Assembly (NCBI GenBank): GCA_029880625.1 | Contig: JAOUOA010000163.1 | Span: 1-6,543, forward strand | Reading direction: 5' to 3' | DNA: 6,543 bases | DNA from: Spirochaetia bacterium | GTDB lineage: Bacteria > Spirochaetota > Leptospiria > Leptospirales > Leptonemataceae | Shown here: one piece after another, positions 5,709 to 6,543 of the stretch | Layout: every line of letters begins with the position of its first letter | Position numbering within the stretch: position 1 is the first letter of the stretch | Program-made: the position numbers and the translations under genes | The notes under the pieces: generated by a model | What the model was told of the DNA's origin: nothing | Databases searched by the model: none | Seen by the model: the letters and a program-made list of their open reading frames with translations, nothing else

Positions 5709-6543
5709 ATGAAATACGATAAAATTCGCGGAGAGAGCGCAGCTGAATGCATGATGAAGGTAAGATCCCGGTACGGTTCGTCTGCAATTATTTTGCAGAC
5801 TAGGGAAATGAAAGAAGGGGGACTTCTGGGGATGATGGCGAAAACCGTCTACGAAGTTCATTTTATGGTGGAGGAATCCGGCGAATCCAGAAAACCGAAT
5901 CGCAAATCCGATCTGTCAAAAATCGGCAGTCCAAAAACAAATCCGGAACCTGACAAAGAAACTGCTCTAAAAAGCGACCCTTTCAGCAAGGATGAAATTT
6001 CTGAAACGTTTACAAGGCTGCAGAAAAAACGTGACCGACTTTCTGCTCTGATTCAGGAAAAATCAGAAGTTTTAAAGCAGGATGATCTGTCTGTCTTTAA
6101 TCCAGACCATCCTCCAGCAAAAACTGGAGAATTAAAAACTGGCTTAACGGATGGGAATGGTTCCGAAAAAACAATTTCTCATGAAAAAAATCTGGAGGTA
6201 AATGCATCTCCGCTTGCAATGGATGAAATCCCTGATGAATCGATTTCAATTTCTGGAGAAGAAATTCAAGCTTTAATGAAGAAATGGGATCATCCAGATC
6301 AAATACGGCATGAGTTTTCGAGCCAGGAATCTGAAGGAAGAGCTGCTGAATCCCTGTCTCTGGATCGAGGCGAGCGCAATATTCATAAAATTAGAAATCT
6401 TCTGCTTGGGGCGCAGCTCAGCCGTGAATTTACAGAAACTTTATTAAAAGATCTGGATCATGAACTTTCCAGAAAAGAAAGAAGTGAATATAAGCTGATT
6501 GAAGGTAAAATGATTTCACGTCTTTCAGAAATGATTCATACGG
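5709..6543 (+). CDS. flhF: Flagellar SRP-like GTPase FlhF, N-terminal part (3' end outside window)
   Basis: FlhF is an SRP-family GTPase that acts at the cytoplasmic membrane to set flagellar position and number, often with FlhG. In spirochaetes flagella are periplasmic. The window holds 278 codons. Residues 1-53 are the typical basic FlhF N-terminal domain: YDKIRGESAAECMMKVRSRY, then SAIILQTREMKEGGLLG and VYEVHFMV. Residues 55-222 are a long, polar, poorly conserved linker rich in Ser, Glu and Lys, with one helical stretch (94-124). Residues 223-278 match the four-helix N domain that precedes the GTPase (IHKIRNLLLGAQLSREFTETLLKDL). The P-loop and other G motifs must lie beyond the window. 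The ATG at 5709 has GGCAGG ending 5 bases upstream. The gene opens a transcription unit diverging from the rhodanese; no flhA is seen upstream, although flhA commonly precedes flhF. Confidence 0.9.
   Translation, partial: MKYDKIRGESAAECMMKVRSRYGSSAIILQTREMKEGGLLGMMAKTVYEVHFMVEESGESRKPNRKSDLSKIGSPKTNPEPDKETALKSDPFSKDEISETFTRLQKKRDRLSALIQEKSEVLKQDDLSVFNPDHPPAKTGELKTGLTDGNGSEKTISHEKNLEVNASPLAMDEIPDESISISGEEIQALMKKWDHPDQIRHEFSSQESEGRAAESLSLDRGERNIHKIRNLLLGAQLSREFTETLLKDLDHELSRKERSEYKLIEGKMISRLSEMIHT

Noticed and set aside
5502..5861. Open frame of 119 codons on the - strand
   Set aside because: It runs antisense over the flhF start and AT-rich intergenic DNA, and its translation is Phe/Lys-rich without domain features.
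1..6543. Defence system, CRISPR array, prophage or transposon
   Set aside because: No repeat arrays, transposase, integrase, nuclease or target-site duplications are visible; all recognised genes are metabolic, envelope or flagellar.

Overview
This 6.5 kb window holds seven protein genes of ordinary bacterial housekeeping and motility type; two of them run off the ends. The base composition is moderately AT-rich (roughly 40% GC by eye). The flhF flagellar gene begins with a spirochaete-like KIRG N-terminus. A LolA-like periplasmic protein and a probable lipoprotein indicate a cell with an outer membrane. Together these suggest a spirochaete, perhaps near the Leptospirales. That placement is an inference from gene content and from memory of family sequences, not from a search.

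Left region (1-2939, + strand): the C-terminal two thirds of an electron transfer flavoprotein alpha subunit (etfA), a LolA-like exported protein and a 581-residue protein of unknown function. They are packed with an 8-base overlap and a 2-base gap, so they very probably form the end of one operon. A 119-base convergent gap with two inverted repeats follows.

Middle region (3059-5475, - strand): three genes are read leftward. In transcription order they are a small single-domain rhodanese, a probable lipoprotein and a class I fructose-bisphosphate aldolase of the FbaB/DhnA type. The rhodanese is followed by a strong intrinsic terminator, so it is probably monocistronic. A long perfect hairpin sits between the lipoprotein gene and the aldolase. 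Its U-tract is on the strand opposite to both genes.

Right region (5476-6543): a 233-base AT-rich divergent regulatory region separates the rhodanese from flhF on the + strand. It contains two 14-base palindromes of the same 6-AA-6 layout and a nested inverted repeat followed by a run of T on the - strand. flhF is cut by the window edge before its GTPase domain.

I see no CRISPR array, defence island, mobile element, tRNA or rRNA. No clear previously undescribed system is evident. The points most worth checking are the unknown 581-residue operon partner of etfA, the wrong-facing hairpin upstream of the aldolase, and the palindromes between the rhodanese and flhF.
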